DNA of 64,000 nt from Rhodococcus sp. Leaf247 (lineage in GTDB: Bacteria; Actinomycetota; Actinomycetes; Mycobacteriales; Mycobacteriaceae), in contig NZ_LMRP01000002.1 in the NCBI RefSeq assembly GCF_001426185.1, positions 1,132,144 through 1,196,143 of the forward strand, read 5' to 3'. The notes beneath the pieces are model-generated. The model was not told the DNA's origin, ran no database searches, and saw only the letters and a list, made by a program, of their open reading frames with translations. The position numbers were made by a program, and so were the translations under genes. Positions 28,847 through 39,652 of this stretch are shown here, in pieces. Within the stretch, counting starts at the first letter, position 1. Each line of letters begins with the position of its first letter.

Positions 28847-29967
28847 TGGGACAGCGCAGATTCGGACGGGCCATGGAGGCCGTCCGTGAGTACCGCGCAT
28901 CGCGCACGATCCCCGAGGATCTGCACGGTCGCGGAGGTATGGACGAGATGCTCGCCCAGATCACCGACGGTCTGGACAAGATGTTCGCGATCCTCGACCA
29001 CTCCGAGTACAAGGCGCGAGCGGCGCCGATGCAGGTGCGCATTCTCGACATGGTCGTGTCGGAGAAGATGTCGATCTGTGTCGACGAGAACGTCGTCGGT
29101 CTGACGTTCCGGCGCGCAGACGGTGCCGATGTTCCGCCGTGGCGTGCGGGTAGTCACCTCGACATCGAATTGCCGTCGGGACGGCGTCGTCAATATTCAC
29201 TCTGCGGTGACCCGCGGGAGACCGACGCGTACTCGATCGCGGTCCGGCTGGTTCCGGACGGCGGCGGTGGATCGGTCGAGATGCACGCGCTCGAGGTGGG
29301 TGACCGTGTCTCGATCACCGGTCCCCGCAACGCTTTTCCGTTCGTAGCCTCGGGTTCGGCCCTCTTCGTTGCCGGCGGCATCGGCATGACGGCGATCATC
29401 CCCATGATCCGCAAGGCGCGCGAGGTCGGCATGGACTGGCACCTCGTCTACAGCGGCCGCACGACCGAGTCGATGCCGTTCCTCGACGAGGTGTCGACGT
29501 GGGAACAGGACCGTGTGACGGTGCGTACCGACGCCGTCGACGGATTGCCGGGCGCTGCCGATCTGCTGAGGGACGCACCCGACGGTGGGTCGGTGTACTG
29601 CTGTGGTCCGCCCCCGATGATCGCGGTGGTCCGCGAGGGAATCACCGCGACATCGGCGACGCGTCTGCACTACGAACGCTTCTCGGCGCCTCCCGTCGTA
29701 GCCGGCGAATCGTTCTCCGTGGAGCTCGCGCGCACGGGCACCGTCGTGGACGTCGCATCCGACGAGACGGCCCTCGATGCCGTGCGCCGCGTCCGTCCCG
29801 GTGTGCCGTACTCCTGCCGACAGGGATTCTGCGGAACGTGCAAGGTTCGCGTTCTCGCCGGGGTTCCGGAGCATCGCGACCGTCGACTCAGCGACGACGA
29901 GCGGGCCGACCACATGTTGATCTGTGTGTCCCGGTCGGCGGGTGAGCAGCTGACGCTCGATCTCTGA
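28846..29967 (+). CDS. PDR/VanB-type flavin and 2Fe-2S oxidoreductase
   Basis: 373 residues of the phthalate dioxygenase reductase type, which passes electrons from NAD(P)H through FMN and a plant-type 2Fe-2S centre to an oxygenase. Domains in order: ~60-residue N-terminal extension; FMN domain with RQYSLCG (115-121); nucleotide domain with AGGIGMTA (from 176) and CCGPPPM; C-terminal ferredoxin with cysteines 324, 329, 332 and ~360 (CRQGFCGTC ... LICVSR). ATG 28846 overlaps the upstream stop (TGATG), so the two products are probably made together. The same module, with similar sequence, is fused to a P450 at 61600-63990. Confidence 0.9.
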   Translation: MGQRRFGRAMEAVREYRASRTIPEDLHGRGGMDEMLAQITDGLDKMFAILDHSEYKARAAPMQVRILDMVVSEKMSICVDENVVGLTFRRADGADVPPWRAGSHLDIELPSGRRRQYSLCGDPRETDAYSIAVRLVPDGGGGSVEMHALEVGDRVSITGPRNAFPFVASGSALFVAGGIGMTAIIPMIRKAREVGMDWHLVYSGRTTESMPFLDEVSTWEQDRVTVRTDAVDGLPGAADLLRDAPDGGSVYCCGPPPMIAVVREGITATSATRLHYERFSAPPVVAGESFSVELARTGTVVDVASDETALDAVRRVRPGVPYSCRQGFCGTCKVRVLAGVPEHRDRRLSDDERADHMLICVSRSAGEQLTLDL

Positions 29968-30101
29968 TGTGGCCTGTGGCGATTTCACCCACGAATTCTG
30001 TCGCGGGAACCGAGAAAAGTCCGTCTCCGACGCAATGAGGGGCCGTTTCGGGCGTGGACATGAGGCCCGAGGTCGTCCGTACCGGTAGGATGGGCGGGTA
30101 A

Positions 30102-32237
<2,136 letters not shown>

Positions 32238-32304
32238 CGAATTCGCCTGCGCGACTCGGTGATCGAGATGCGCAGGTGACGACGCACGAAAGGTTTCTTC
32301 TTCG

Positions 32305-34827
32305 ATGACCGACACCACCCTGCCGCCGTCCGGCGGAGACGGACCCACGTCCGATCGCATCGAGCTGGTCGACATCCAGCAGGAGATGCAGAACAGCTAC
32401 ATCGACTACGCGATGAGCGTGATCGTCGGTCGCGCGCTGCCCGAGGTCCGTGACGGCCTCAAGCCCGTGCACCGTCGCGTGCTGTACGCGATGTTCGACA
32501 ACGGCTACCGCCCCGACCGCGGCTACGTGAAGTCGGCTCGTCCCGTCGCCGAGACCATGGGTAACTACCACCCCCACGGCGACAGCTCGATCTACGACAC
32601 TCTCGTCCGCATGGCCCAACCCTGGTCTCTCCGTTACCCGTTGGTGGACGGACAGGGTAATTTCGGCTCCCGCGGCAACGACGGCCCGGCCGCCATGCGG
32701 TACACCGAGTGCCGTCTGACGCCGCTGGCGATGCAGATGCTGGCGGACATCGAGGAAGAGACCGTCGACTTCGTCGCGAACTACGACGGACGTACGCTCG
32801 AACCCACCGTGCTCCCGTCGCGGTTCCCCAACCTGCTCGCGAACGGCAGCGGAGGCATCGCCGTCGGCATGGCGACCAACGTTCCGCCGCACAACCTTCG
32901 GGAACTGGCCGAGGGCGTCTACTGGATGCTCGAGAACTTCGAGGCCAGCGACGAGGTCGCCCTCGAGGCGATGATCGAGCGCATCAAGGGACCCGACTTC
33001 CCCACCCACGGCCTCATCGTCGGATCGCAGGGCATCGAGGACGCGTACCGCACCGGTCGCGGATCGATCCGTATGCGCGGTGTCGTCGACATCGAGGAGG
33101 GTGAGCGCGGCGGCACCCAGATCGTGGTCACCGAGCTCCCGTTCCAGGTGAACCCGGACAACATGATCGCCTCGATCGCCGAGCAGCTGAAGGACGGCCG
33201 CATCGCCGGTATCTCGGACATCGAGGACCAGTCCTCGGACCGAGTCGGCATGCGCATCGTGATCAAGCTGCGCCGCGACGCGGTGGCGAAGGTCGTGCTG
33301 AACAACCTGTACAAGCACAGCCAGCTGCAGACCAGTTTCGGCGCCAACATGCTCTCCATCGTCGACGGCGTTCCGCGCACGCTGCGCATCGACCAGATGA
33401 TCAAGCTGTACGTCACCCATCAGCTCGATGTCATCGTCCGCCGTACCCGGTACCGGCTGCGCAAGGCCGAGGAACGTGCACACATCCTGCGCGGACTGGT
33501 CAAGGCACTCGATGCACTCGACGAGGTCATCGCCCTGATCCGTCGGTCCGCCGATGCCGATGTCGCTCGCCAGGGCCTGATGGACCTGCTCGACGTCGAC
33601 CAGATCCAGGCCGACGCGATCCTCGCGATGCAGCTGCGCCGTCTCGCGGCCCTCGAACGTCAGAAGATCATCGACGAGTTGGCGTCCATCGAGATCGAGA
33701 TCGCCGACCTCAAGGACATCCTCGATCGTCCCGAGCGCCAGCGCGAGATCGTCCGGTCCGAGCTGAAGGAGATCGTCGACAAGTTCGGCGACGACCGTCG
33801 TACCCGGATCATCGCCGCCGACGGCGACGTCAACGACGAGGACCTGATCGCTCGCGAGAACGTCGTCGTGACCATCACGGAGACCGGTTACGCCAAGCGC
33901 ACACGCACCGACCTCTACCGCTCGCAGAAGCGTGGCGGCAAGGGTGTGCAGGGGGCCGGGCTCAAGCAGGACGACATCGTCAGCAAGTTCTTCGTCTGCT
34001 CCACCCACGACTGGATCCTGTTCTTCACCACGAAGGGCCGTGTCTACCGCGCGAAGGCGTACGAACTGCCGGAGGCGAACCGCACCGCACGTGGCCAGCA
34101 CGTGGCGAATCTCCTCGCGTTCCAGCCGGACGAGCGCATCGCCCAGATCATCCAGATCAAGACCTACGACGACGCGCCGTACCTGGTGTTGGCGACGAAG
34201 GCGGGCCTGGTGAAGAAGTCCAAGCTGTCGGACTTCGACTCCAACCGTTCCGGCGGCATCGTCGCGGTCAACCTCCGCGGCGACGACGAGCTGGTCGGAG
34301 CCGTGCTGTGCAGCTCGGACGACGATCTGCTGCTCGTGTCCGCCCTGGGCCAGTCGATCCGCTTCTCCGCCACCGACGAGGTACTGCGTCCCATGGGCCG
34401 CGCCACGTCGGGTGTGCAGGGCATGCGCTTCAACGGTGAAGACCGGCTGCTCTCGCTCAACGTCGTCAGGGAGGGCACGTTCCTCCTGGTCGCGACGTCG
34501 GGCGGCTACGCCAAGCGCACCGCCATGGACGACTACCCGCCGCAGGGCCGCGGGGGCAAGGGCGTGCTGACAATTCAGTACGACCCGCGCCGTGGCACGC
34601 TGGTGGGCGCACTCATCGCCGACGACGACGACGAGCTGTACGCCATCACCTCGAGCGGCGGTGTGATCCGCACCGCGGCGCGTCAGGTACGTAAGGCCGG
34701 CCGCCAGACCAAGGGCGTTCGCCTCATGAACCTCGGTGAAGGCGATACCCTGCTGGCCATTGCACGCAATGCGGACGAGCCGGAGGACCTCGTGCTCGAC
34801 GAGGCCGACGGATCCAAGGAGTCATGA
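32305..34827 (+). CDS. gyrA: DNA gyrase subunit A
   Basis: 840 residues. Breakage-reunion domain with catalytic tyrosine in RYTECRL, followed by the C-terminal DNA-wrapping propeller with repeated GYAKRT-type and gyrA-box QRGGKGVQG blades. The quinolone-determining region reads [12 protein letters not shown]: serine at the position of E. coli Ser83 and aspartate at the usual second site, so no known resistance substitution is visible. ATG 32305 follows gyrB in the same direction. Confidence 0.97.
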   Translation: MTDTTLPPSGGDGPTSDRIELVDIQQEMQNSYIDYAMSVIVGRALPEVRDGLKPVHRRVLYAMFDNGYRPDRGYVKSARPVAETMGNYHPHGDSSIYDTLVRMAQPWSLRYPLVDGQGNFGSRGNDGPAAMRYTECRLTPLAMQMLADIEEETVDFVANYDGRTLEPTVLPSRFPNLLANGSGGIAVGMATNVPPHNLRELAEGVYWMLENFEASDEVALEAMIERIKGPDFPTHGLIVGSQGIEDAYRTGRGSIRMRGVVDIEEGERGGTQIVVTELPFQVNPDNMIASIAEQLKDGRIAGISDIEDQSSDRVGMRIVIKLRRDAVAKVVLNNLYKHSQLQTSFGANMLSIVDGVPRTLRIDQMIKLYVTHQLDVIVRRTRYRLRKAEERAHILRGLVKALDALDEVIALIRRSADADVARQGLMDLLDVDQIQADAILAMQLRRLAALERQKIIDELASIEIEIADLKDILDRPERQREIVRSELKEIVDKFGDDRRTRIIAADGDVNDEDLIARENVVVTITETGYAKRTRTDLYRSQKRGGKGVQGAGLKQDDIVSKFFVCSTHDWILFFTTKGRVYRAKAYELPEANRTARGQHVANLLAFQPDERIAQIIQIKTYDDAPYLVLATKAGLVKKSKLSDFDSNRSGGIVAVNLRGDDELVGAVLCSSDDDLLLVSALGQSIRFSATDEVLRPMGRATSGVQGMRFNGEDRLLSLNVVREGTFLLVATSGGYAKRTAMDDYPPQGRGGKGVLTIQYDPRRGTLVGALIADDDDELYAITSSGGVIRTAARQVRKAGRQTKGVRLMNLGEGDTLLAIARNADEPEDLVLDEADGSKES

Positions 34828-34832
34828 GCTGA

Positions 34833-35789
34833 GTGAGTACTCCCGAACAGCCAGGTTCGGCCGGTAACGGTCGTCCGGCGCAGACCCAGTCCCCTGCCCA
34901 GCCTCCGGCCCCTCGGCCGCCGACGGCCGCATGGCCGCCCGTCGAGCAGGACGGGTCGCGGCCGAATCACCAGGACGTGCCCCGCCAGGGTCCCCAGGAC
35001 GGGCCCCGACCGGCTCCGCAGGACGCGCCCCGTCAGGGTCCGCGTCCGGCTCGAACCGACGGTGCACCTCAACAGCGTCAGCCCGAGCCGGCTCGTCAGC
35101 CGGAGCCGCAGCGGCAACCGCAGACGAACCTGCCCCCGCGGGGCTCGGATCAGACGCGGCCCGAGCAGACGCGGCAGGAGCCGAACCGCACCACGGTGCA
35201 GCCGGCCGCGCGAGCAGTGGACGGTCAGAAGGCAACGGAGCGTCCTCGTCAGTCCCGGCCTGCCGAAGCCACCGCCAAGGCTGCGGTGATCGACGGTCCG
35301 ACGCGCAACATCGCGCGCAACGACCTCCCCACCGACATGCCCGACCTCTCGACGGTCCGGCACCCGATGCACGAGGAGCAGCGGTCGGAGCGGCAGGCAC
35401 CGGTCGCCGTGGCACAGCCTGTCGGGTCCGGTGATCCGCTTCGGGCCACGGTGCAGATCCGCAAGATCGATCCGTGGTCGATGTTGAAGCTGTCCCTGGT
35501 GATTTCCGTCTCGTTGTTCTTCGTGTGGATGGTGGCCGTCGGGCTGCTCTACATGGTTCTCGACGGCATGGGCGTGTGGGATCGACTGAACAATGCGTTC
35601 TCCGACATCGTCGCCACGTCCGGTGAGTCGGGACTGGTGTCGGCGGGTCAGATCTTCGGATACGCCGCGGTCATCGGTCTCATCAACGTCGTTCTCTTCA
35701 CGGCGCTGACGACGATCGGCACGTTCATCTACAACCTGTGCTCCGACTTGGTCGGCGGACTGGAAGTGACGCTCGCCGATCGGGATTGA
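34833..35789 (+). CDS. DUF3566 membrane protein (Rv0007-like)
   Basis: 318 residues. The first ~200 are Pro, Gln and Arg rich and low in complexity; the conserved C-terminal domain has two membrane helices ([20 protein letters not shown] and [20 protein letters not shown]) and ends [21 protein letters not shown]. The family always follows gyrA in mycobacteria and relatives; function is not known. GTG 34833 starts five bases after the gyrA stop, with AAGGAG in the gyrA tail. A hairpin follows. Confidence 0.88.
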   Translation: MSTPEQPGSAGNGRPAQTQSPAQPPAPRPPTAAWPPVEQDGSRPNHQDVPRQGPQDGPRPAPQDAPRQGPRPARTDGAPQQRQPEPARQPEPQRQPQTNLPPRGSDQTRPEQTRQEPNRTTVQPAARAVDGQKATERPRQSRPAEATAKAAVIDGPTRNIARNDLPTDMPDLSTVRHPMHEEQRSERQAPVAVAQPVGSGDPLRATVQIRKIDPWSMLKLSLVISVSLFFVWMVAVGLLYMVLDGMGVWDRLNNAFSDIVATSGESGLVSAGQIFGYAAVIGLINVVLFTALTTIGTFIYNLCSDLVGGLEVTLADRD

Positions 35790-35796
35790 CCTCCGG

Positions 35797-35827
35797 ACAC
35801 CGGCGTTTTGGTCTTCGGCGCCGGTGT
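35797..35827 (+). terminator. Hairpin after the gyrBA-DUF3566 genes
   Basis: ACACCGGCG pairs perfectly with CGCCGGTGT over a 13-base T-rich loop, seven bases after the DUF3566 stop. No T-run follows. It would separate the gyrase transcript from the tRNA genes. Confidence 0.55.
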
Positions 35828-35887
35828 ACGGTAATCTCGTTCCTCGGTCCGGCTACCACTGGAAACAGTGAGTTGCAGGGCGAGTGC

Positions 35888-35961
35888 GGGCCTATAGCTC
35901 AGGCGGTTAGAGCGCTTCCCTGATAAGGAAGAGGTCGGAGGTTCAAGTCCTCCTAGGCCCA
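35888..35961 (+). tRNA. ileT: tRNA-Ile (GAT)
   Basis: Complete cloverleaf: acceptor GGGCCTA/TAGGCCC, D arm GCTC...GAGC, anticodon loop CTGATAA with anticodon GAT, T arm GGAGG-TTCAAGT-CCTCC, discriminator A. The 3' CCA is not encoded. Located after gyrA as in mycobacteria. Confidence 0.98.
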
Positions 35962-35987
35962 CGAACGAGTGCGATGGAGGAAGATCT

Positions 35988-36104
35988 GTGAAGTTCGGTC
36001 TCCCCGCGCTCGTGGCGTCGGTAGTTCTCGTCGTCGTTCTTCGCGCAGTGCGCGTGGAGAGTCAGCGATGGCACGAGCTTCCCGATTCCGATCCGGGGCC
36101 TTAG
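35988..36104 (+). CDS. Small single-helix membrane protein (DLW-39-like), 38 residues
   Basis: A short frame from GTG 35988 to TAG 36102-36104 lies between the two tRNA genes. It has an excellent ribosome binding site (GGAGGAA, six to seven bases before the start) and encodes one membrane helix (GLPALVASVVLVVVLRAV) followed by a polar tail ESQRWHELPDSDPGP. Actinobacteria often carry a tiny protein of about 39 residues, the DLW-39 family, near gyrA and these tRNAs; length, topology and position fit, although the DLW motif itself is not exact (RWHEL). Its last ten bases are also the first ten of tRNA-Ala. Function unknown. Confidence 0.68.
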   Translation: MKFGLPALVASVVLVVVLRAVRVESQRWHELPDSDPGP

Positions 36105-36167
36105 CTCAGTTGGTAGAGCGCTGCCTTTGCAAGGCAGATGTCAGGAGTTCGAATCTCCTAGGCTCCA
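36095..36167 (+). tRNA. alaT: tRNA-Ala (TGC)
   Basis: Complete cloverleaf: acceptor GGGGCCT/AGGCTCC with one G-T pair, D arm GCTC...GAGC, anticodon stem CTGCC/GGCAG with loop TTTGCAA (anticodon TGC), T arm AGGAG-TTCGAAT-CTCCT, discriminator A, CCA not encoded. The 5' end overlaps the stop of the small membrane protein gene. Confidence 0.98.
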
Positions 36168-36178
36168 CACCGGTCACC

Positions 36179-36215
36179 ACAACACCCTGTCTCGCATCGC
36201 GAGGCAGGGTGTTGT
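36179..36215 (+). terminator. Intrinsic terminator after tRNA-Ala
   Basis: ACAACACCCTG pairs perfectly with CAGGGTGTTGT, with an inner helix CTCGC/GCGAG, followed by CGTTT. A long, nearly continuous stem placed 11 bases after the tRNA makes this the clearest terminator in the window. Confidence 0.88.
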
Positions 36216-36292
36216 CGTTTCCTGTACATGTCACGACGCCGTCGGAGAACGCTTCGTGCACCCATACGCTCCCTATCGTCGATACTCGACGT

Positions 36293-37291
36293 GTGAACTC
36301 CGGACGACGAACCGACGCGACGACCGCTCTGGTCGTCTATCTGGGGCTCACGTCCATTCTTTTCATCGCCGGCGCGGTGCCGTTCTCGGGAACGACGAGC
36401 GGAACCCTCGTCATGGTGCTCGCCGGTATCGCGCAGCTGGGCGGAGCCGCTTTCCTGTACTTCGGCCCGCACCCGACCGATACCGGTCGGCTCGGCATCG
36501 TGACCGGCGGCGCAGTGGCTGCGCTGTGTGCCATGTTCCTGACCGCCGACGGTGCGGTCGCGTACCTGTTGCTCAGCCAGTCGGCGATGTTCCTGGGGAT
36601 GCAGCTGGCGGGCTACTGGAGCGAGCGCGGCGGCTGGGTGTGGGTGACGGTGCTGACGGTCGGCTCCATGGTGTCGGCGGCTCTGGCGTCGTCGTCCTCG
36701 ATGCCCGCGGTCGCCTACGTGCTGACGGCGCTGGGAATCGTGGCGGGGGCGGAGTTCTTCGGCTCGCACGCCCGACGCATGCGGCACTCGGCGTCCCGTG
36801 ACGCGCTGACGGGTCTGCTGAACCGTCAGGGACTCGAGGGGCGGGTGGAGAAGCTTCTCCCCGGATACGCCTCACGGGGGCTGCCTGTCAGCATGGCCGT
36901 ACTCGATCTGGACAACTTCAAGACCGTCAACGACGTCTACGGTCACATCGCCGGAGACGTGCTTCTCGAGCGCGTGTCCGCCGCCTGGATGGGACAGCTC
37001 CGCAAGGGTGACGTCCTGGGCCGACTGGGCGGCGACGAGTTCGTGTTGTTCATGCCGGGGACCGACGAGGCCGAGGCGACCGAGGTACTGGCCAGGCTCC
37101 GACGCGCGCACTCGGCGGAATGGAGCGTCGGAATGGTGTGCATGCCGACGGTGCGGAAGTGGTCGGAGATCTACCGCGCGGCGGATGCAGAGTTGTACAA
37201 GGCGAAGCGGAGCCGCGGAGTCGAGCGCACCTCACGCCCGGTACCGCGCGCTGTCGTCGAGGACACCGGGGTTACAGCAGATCCTCGCTGA
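36293..37291 (+). CDS. Membrane diguanylate cyclase (GGDEF)
   Basis: 332 residues: five or six membrane helices (~residues 10-160), then a GGDEF domain that makes cyclic di-GMP from two GTP. Active-site features are intact: metal-binding LDLDNFKTVNDVYGH, the signature GRLGGDEF, and the inhibitory I-site RKGD five residues before the signature, which implies product feedback. There is no EAL domain. GTG 36293 was chosen; GATACT ends only a few bases upstream, so the mRNA may be leaderless. The longer upstream frame runs through the tRNA genes and is not real. Not part of the conserved mycobacterial backbone. Confidence 0.9.
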   Translation: MNSGRRTDATTALVVYLGLTSILFIAGAVPFSGTTSGTLVMVLAGIAQLGGAAFLYFGPHPTDTGRLGIVTGGAVAALCAMFLTADGAVAYLLLSQSAMFLGMQLAGYWSERGGWVWVTVLTVGSMVSAALASSSSMPAVAYVLTALGIVAGAEFFGSHARRMRHSASRDALTGLLNRQGLEGRVEKLLPGYASRGLPVSMAVLDLDNFKTVNDVYGHIAGDVLLERVSAAWMGQLRKGDVLGRLGGDEFVLFMPGTDEAEATEVLARLRRAHSAEWSVGMVCMPTVRKWSEIYRAADAELYKAKRSRGVERTSRPVPRAVVEDTGVTADPR

Positions 37292-37292
37292 G

Positions 37293-37313
37293 CTGTCCAC
37301 AGCCTGTGGATGA
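37293..37313. other. Inverted pair of near-consensus DnaA boxes
   Basis: CTGTCCACA (37293-37301) faces TGTGGATGA (37305-37313) with a three-base gap. Against TTATCCACA they differ at two and one positions. The pair lies in the 87 bases between the diguanylate cyclase and DUF1023 genes. It is 13.5 kb from oriC and may be a weak DnaA-binding site. Confidence 0.4.
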
Positions 37314-37378
37314 ATCTGCACGCGTCGGATCGTTCGTGCTGTGCACTGCTCGTCGACGACGACGCGGTGGGAGACGGT

Positions 37379-38686
37379 ATGGGCGTGCTGTGGCATGCGG
37401 ACGACATGTGGACCCGACACACGACTCTGGTGGCATTCGGGGTGCGGCTGGCCGTAGTGGCGGACAGGGTGCGGTCGATCGGCGGACTGTACGGCTGGGA
37501 CGGTGAGGCTGCCGACGCGGCGCGGTCCGCCGTCACGGCGCTCGCCGACGATCTGGACGACGCAGTGGCGACGCTGCGGCGGACAGCGGCTGTCGCCGCC
37601 CGCGCCGGTGACGATCGAGCGTCACTGTCGCTGTGGGACCCGGACGACCACACGGGTGCCGCGTCGGAACTCGATGCACGCGTCGCACTCGAGTTCGCTC
37701 GGGCACAGGCTGACGGTGTCGGTCCCGCCGAGCCGGCGCCATCGGGTCCAGCGGCGATCCTGGACGCGGTCAACAGGGCCCGTATGGAACGAACACGCGC
37801 CGGCCTCGTCGAGGTCGAGAGGAGTCTGGCGGCGGAGGTCGACCGTTCGCTGTTCGGCGGCCTCCTCACCGACGCCGACGCCGGTCTCGAGCAGACACGC
37901 GCTCGGCTGGCATCGATCGACGCTCTGACGACCGTGCTCGCACTCCCCGGTCGGCGGTTGGTCCACTTCGAGGAGGGACCCCGTCGCACGGTGGCTGCCG
38001 TGTCGATCGGTGACGTCGACGCCGCCGATCGGTTGGCCGTCTTCGTTCCGGGCGCCGGCACCACGGTCGACGGTGACCTCCTGCATCACGATGCCGAGGC
38101 TGCGGCCGTCGTCGCTGCGGCCGGCACGATGTCGGGCTCGGTCGTCGCCGGCATTTCGTGGTTGGGATATGAAGCACCGCAATGGAACTCGGAGCTGGTG
38201 AACCCGGACAGCAGTGTCGCATCGAGAACACCGGCTACCACGGGTGCTCCCGCGTTGGCGCGTGCGCTCGACGGACTGCACGGCCGTCGGCACGGGAGCG
38301 AGGCTCCCGTCGTCACCGTCATCGCCCACTCCTACGGCACGGTGCTGGCGGCGGAAGCCTTGGGACGAGGTGCCGCGGTAGACGACGTCGTGCTCATGGG
38401 ATCACCCGGGTGGCAGGACACGACGCCGGACATCCCCGCGCCGTACGTGGCCGAGGCGCGGTGGGATCCGGTGGCCGACCTCGGCTGGTTCGGGCCCGAT
38501 CCGAGCGAGCGCAGCGATGCCGTCCTCCTGCCGACGGACGGCAGCAGCGGCCATGGCGACTACCTCGTGCCCGGCTCGACGAGTGCACGCGGCATCGCCG
38601 CCGTCGTCGCCGGTGTGCCGGGGACCCCGCAGCCGCGACGTATGGACGTCGCGGACCTCGCGCGCCTACTGGTGAGGTTGCTGTGA
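37379..38686 (+). CDS. Alpha/beta hydrolase of the DUF1023 family
   Basis: About 435 residues. The N-terminal half is helical and Ala/Asp/Arg rich (VRSIGGLYGWDGEAADAARSAV), of the WXG-like type found in such proteins; the C-terminal half is an alpha/beta hydrolase with nucleophile elbow IAHSYGTVL and the later SGHGDYLVPGSTSAR segment that should supply the histidine. Substrate unknown; relatives are often exported or envelope associated. ATG 37379 has GGGAG five bases upstream; an ATG at 37310 sits inside the DnaA-box-like repeat and is less likely. Its 3' end overlaps the convergent cwsA by 21 bases. Confidence 0.8.
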   Translation: MGVLWHADDMWTRHTTLVAFGVRLAVVADRVRSIGGLYGWDGEAADAARSAVTALADDLDDAVATLRRTAAVAARAGDDRASLSLWDPDDHTGAASELDARVALEFARAQADGVGPAEPAPSGPAAILDAVNRARMERTRAGLVEVERSLAAEVDRSLFGGLLTDADAGLEQTRARLASIDALTTVLALPGRRLVHFEEGPRRTVAAVSIGDVDAADRLAVFVPGAGTTVDGDLLHHDAEAAAVVAAAGTMSGSVVAGISWLGYEAPQWNSELVNPDSSVASRTPATTGAPALARALDGLHGRRHGSEAPVVTVIAHSYGTVLAAEALGRGAAVDDVVLMGSPGWQDTTPDIPAPYVAEARWDPVADLGWFGPDPSERSDAVLLPTDGSSGHGDYLVPGSTSARGIAAVVAGVPGTPQPRRMDVADLARLLVRLL

Positions 38687-39067
38687 CCGGTCGACGCTGT
38701 GATGGCCGTTGCTGCTCGCACTGCCGTTGCTACCCGGCGTGCCCAGGCTGGGCGGCTCCGCTGCCGGCGGCGGGAGGTCGGTGCGTCGGGCCCGCGAGAA
38801 CGCGACAGCTCCGGCGCCCGCGAGAACGAGCAGGCCGACCAGCCCCGCGCGCCGAGCTGCTGCGAAGCGGCGACGGTCCTTCCGAGCGGGAGCGGGCACG
38901 GACGGTCGACCGGCGCGTTGCTGGGCGCGTCGGGACCGGAGAACCGAGACGCCCTTCCGGGTGACGACGAATCCTGTTGCCGCGGGCCCCTTCGCCAGCG
39001 TCAACGCGGTGTCGCGGGCGATGCCCAGAGCCTTCTTCGCTGTTGCCGTGTCAGGTGTAGACGTCAT
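38666..39067 (-). CDS. cwsA: CwsA, cell wall synthesis and cell shape protein
   Basis: 133 residues with the layout of mycobacterial CwsA (Rv0008c): a cytoplasmic basic region ([21 protein letters not shown] and [10 protein letters not shown]), one membrane helix ([20 protein letters not shown]) and a short Pro/Ser-rich outside tail. In mycobacteria CwsA interacts with CrgA and Wag31 at poles and septum. Sequence conservation is weak, so the assignment rests on topology and on the position beside ppiA. crgA is 2 kb away. Divergent from ppiA, with 33 bases between starts. Confidence 0.75.
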   Translation of the reverse strand: MTSTPDTATAKKALGIARDTALTLAKGPAATGFVVTRKGVSVLRSRRAQQRAGRPSVPAPARKDRRRFAAARRAGLVGLLVLAGAGAVAFSRARRTDLPPPAAEPPSLGTPGSNGSASSNGHHSVDRSQQPHQ

Positions 39068-39100
39068 CCGTTCACTGTTCCATATCGACCGAGTGGCACG

Positions 39101-39637
39101 ATGGATGACGTGACCTCACCTTTACAGACTCAGACCGCGACCCTGCACACGAACCACGGCGACATCGTCATCGCCCTCTTCGGCAACCATGCGCCGAAGA
39201 CGGTCGAGAACTTCGTCGGCCTCGCCCAGGGAACGAAGGACTACAGCACCAAGAACGCCGCCGGCACGTCCGAGGGCCCGTTCTACGACGGAGCGATCTT
39301 CCACCGCGTCATCTCGGGCTTCATGCTGCAGGGTGGAGACCCGACCGGCACCGGCACCGGCGGCCCCGGATACAAGTTCGGTGACGAATTCCACCCCGAG
39401 CTGTCGTTCGACCGCCCGTACCTGCTGGCCATGGCGAATGCCGGTCCCGGCACCAACGGCTCGCAGTTCTTCATCACCGTCGGCCCGACGCCGCACCTCA
39501 ACCGTCGCCACACCATCTTCGGTGAGGTCATCGACCCCGCGTCGCAGAAGGTCGTCGACCAGATCGGTTCCGCTCCCACCGGCCGCGGCGATCGCCCGGT
39601 CGAGGACGTCGTCATCGAATCGGTCACCATTGCGTGA
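39101..39637 (+). CDS. ppiA: Peptidyl-prolyl cis-trans isomerase, cyclophilin type
   Basis: 178 residues, almost the same as M. tuberculosis PpiA (Rv0009). Cyclophilin motifs are [36 protein letters not shown] and [12 protein letters not shown]. Cytoplasmic, no signal peptide. ATG 39101 gives [18 protein letters not shown]; a GTG nine bases later is possible. Confidence 0.95.
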   Translation: MDDVTSPLQTQTATLHTNHGDIVIALFGNHAPKTVENFVGLAQGTKDYSTKNAAGTSEGPFYDGAIFHRVISGFMLQGGDPTGTGTGGPGYKFGDEFHPELSFDRPYLLAMANAGPGTNGSQFFITVGPTPHLNRRHTIFGEVIDPASQKVVDQIGSAPTGRGDRPVEDVVIESVTIA

Positions 39638-39652
39638 CCTGAGCACCCGAGC

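Noticed and set aside
32540-32640. Possible fluoroquinolone-resistance substitution in gyrA
   Set aside because: Ser and Asp occupy the two key positions (GDSSIYDT), the usual sensitive state in most bacteria.
35888-36300. Integration site of a mobile element at the tRNA-Ile/tRNA-Ala pair
   Set aside because: No integrase gene, no duplicated tRNA end and no composition change strong enough to call; mentioned only as a weak possibility for the diguanylate cyclase gene.
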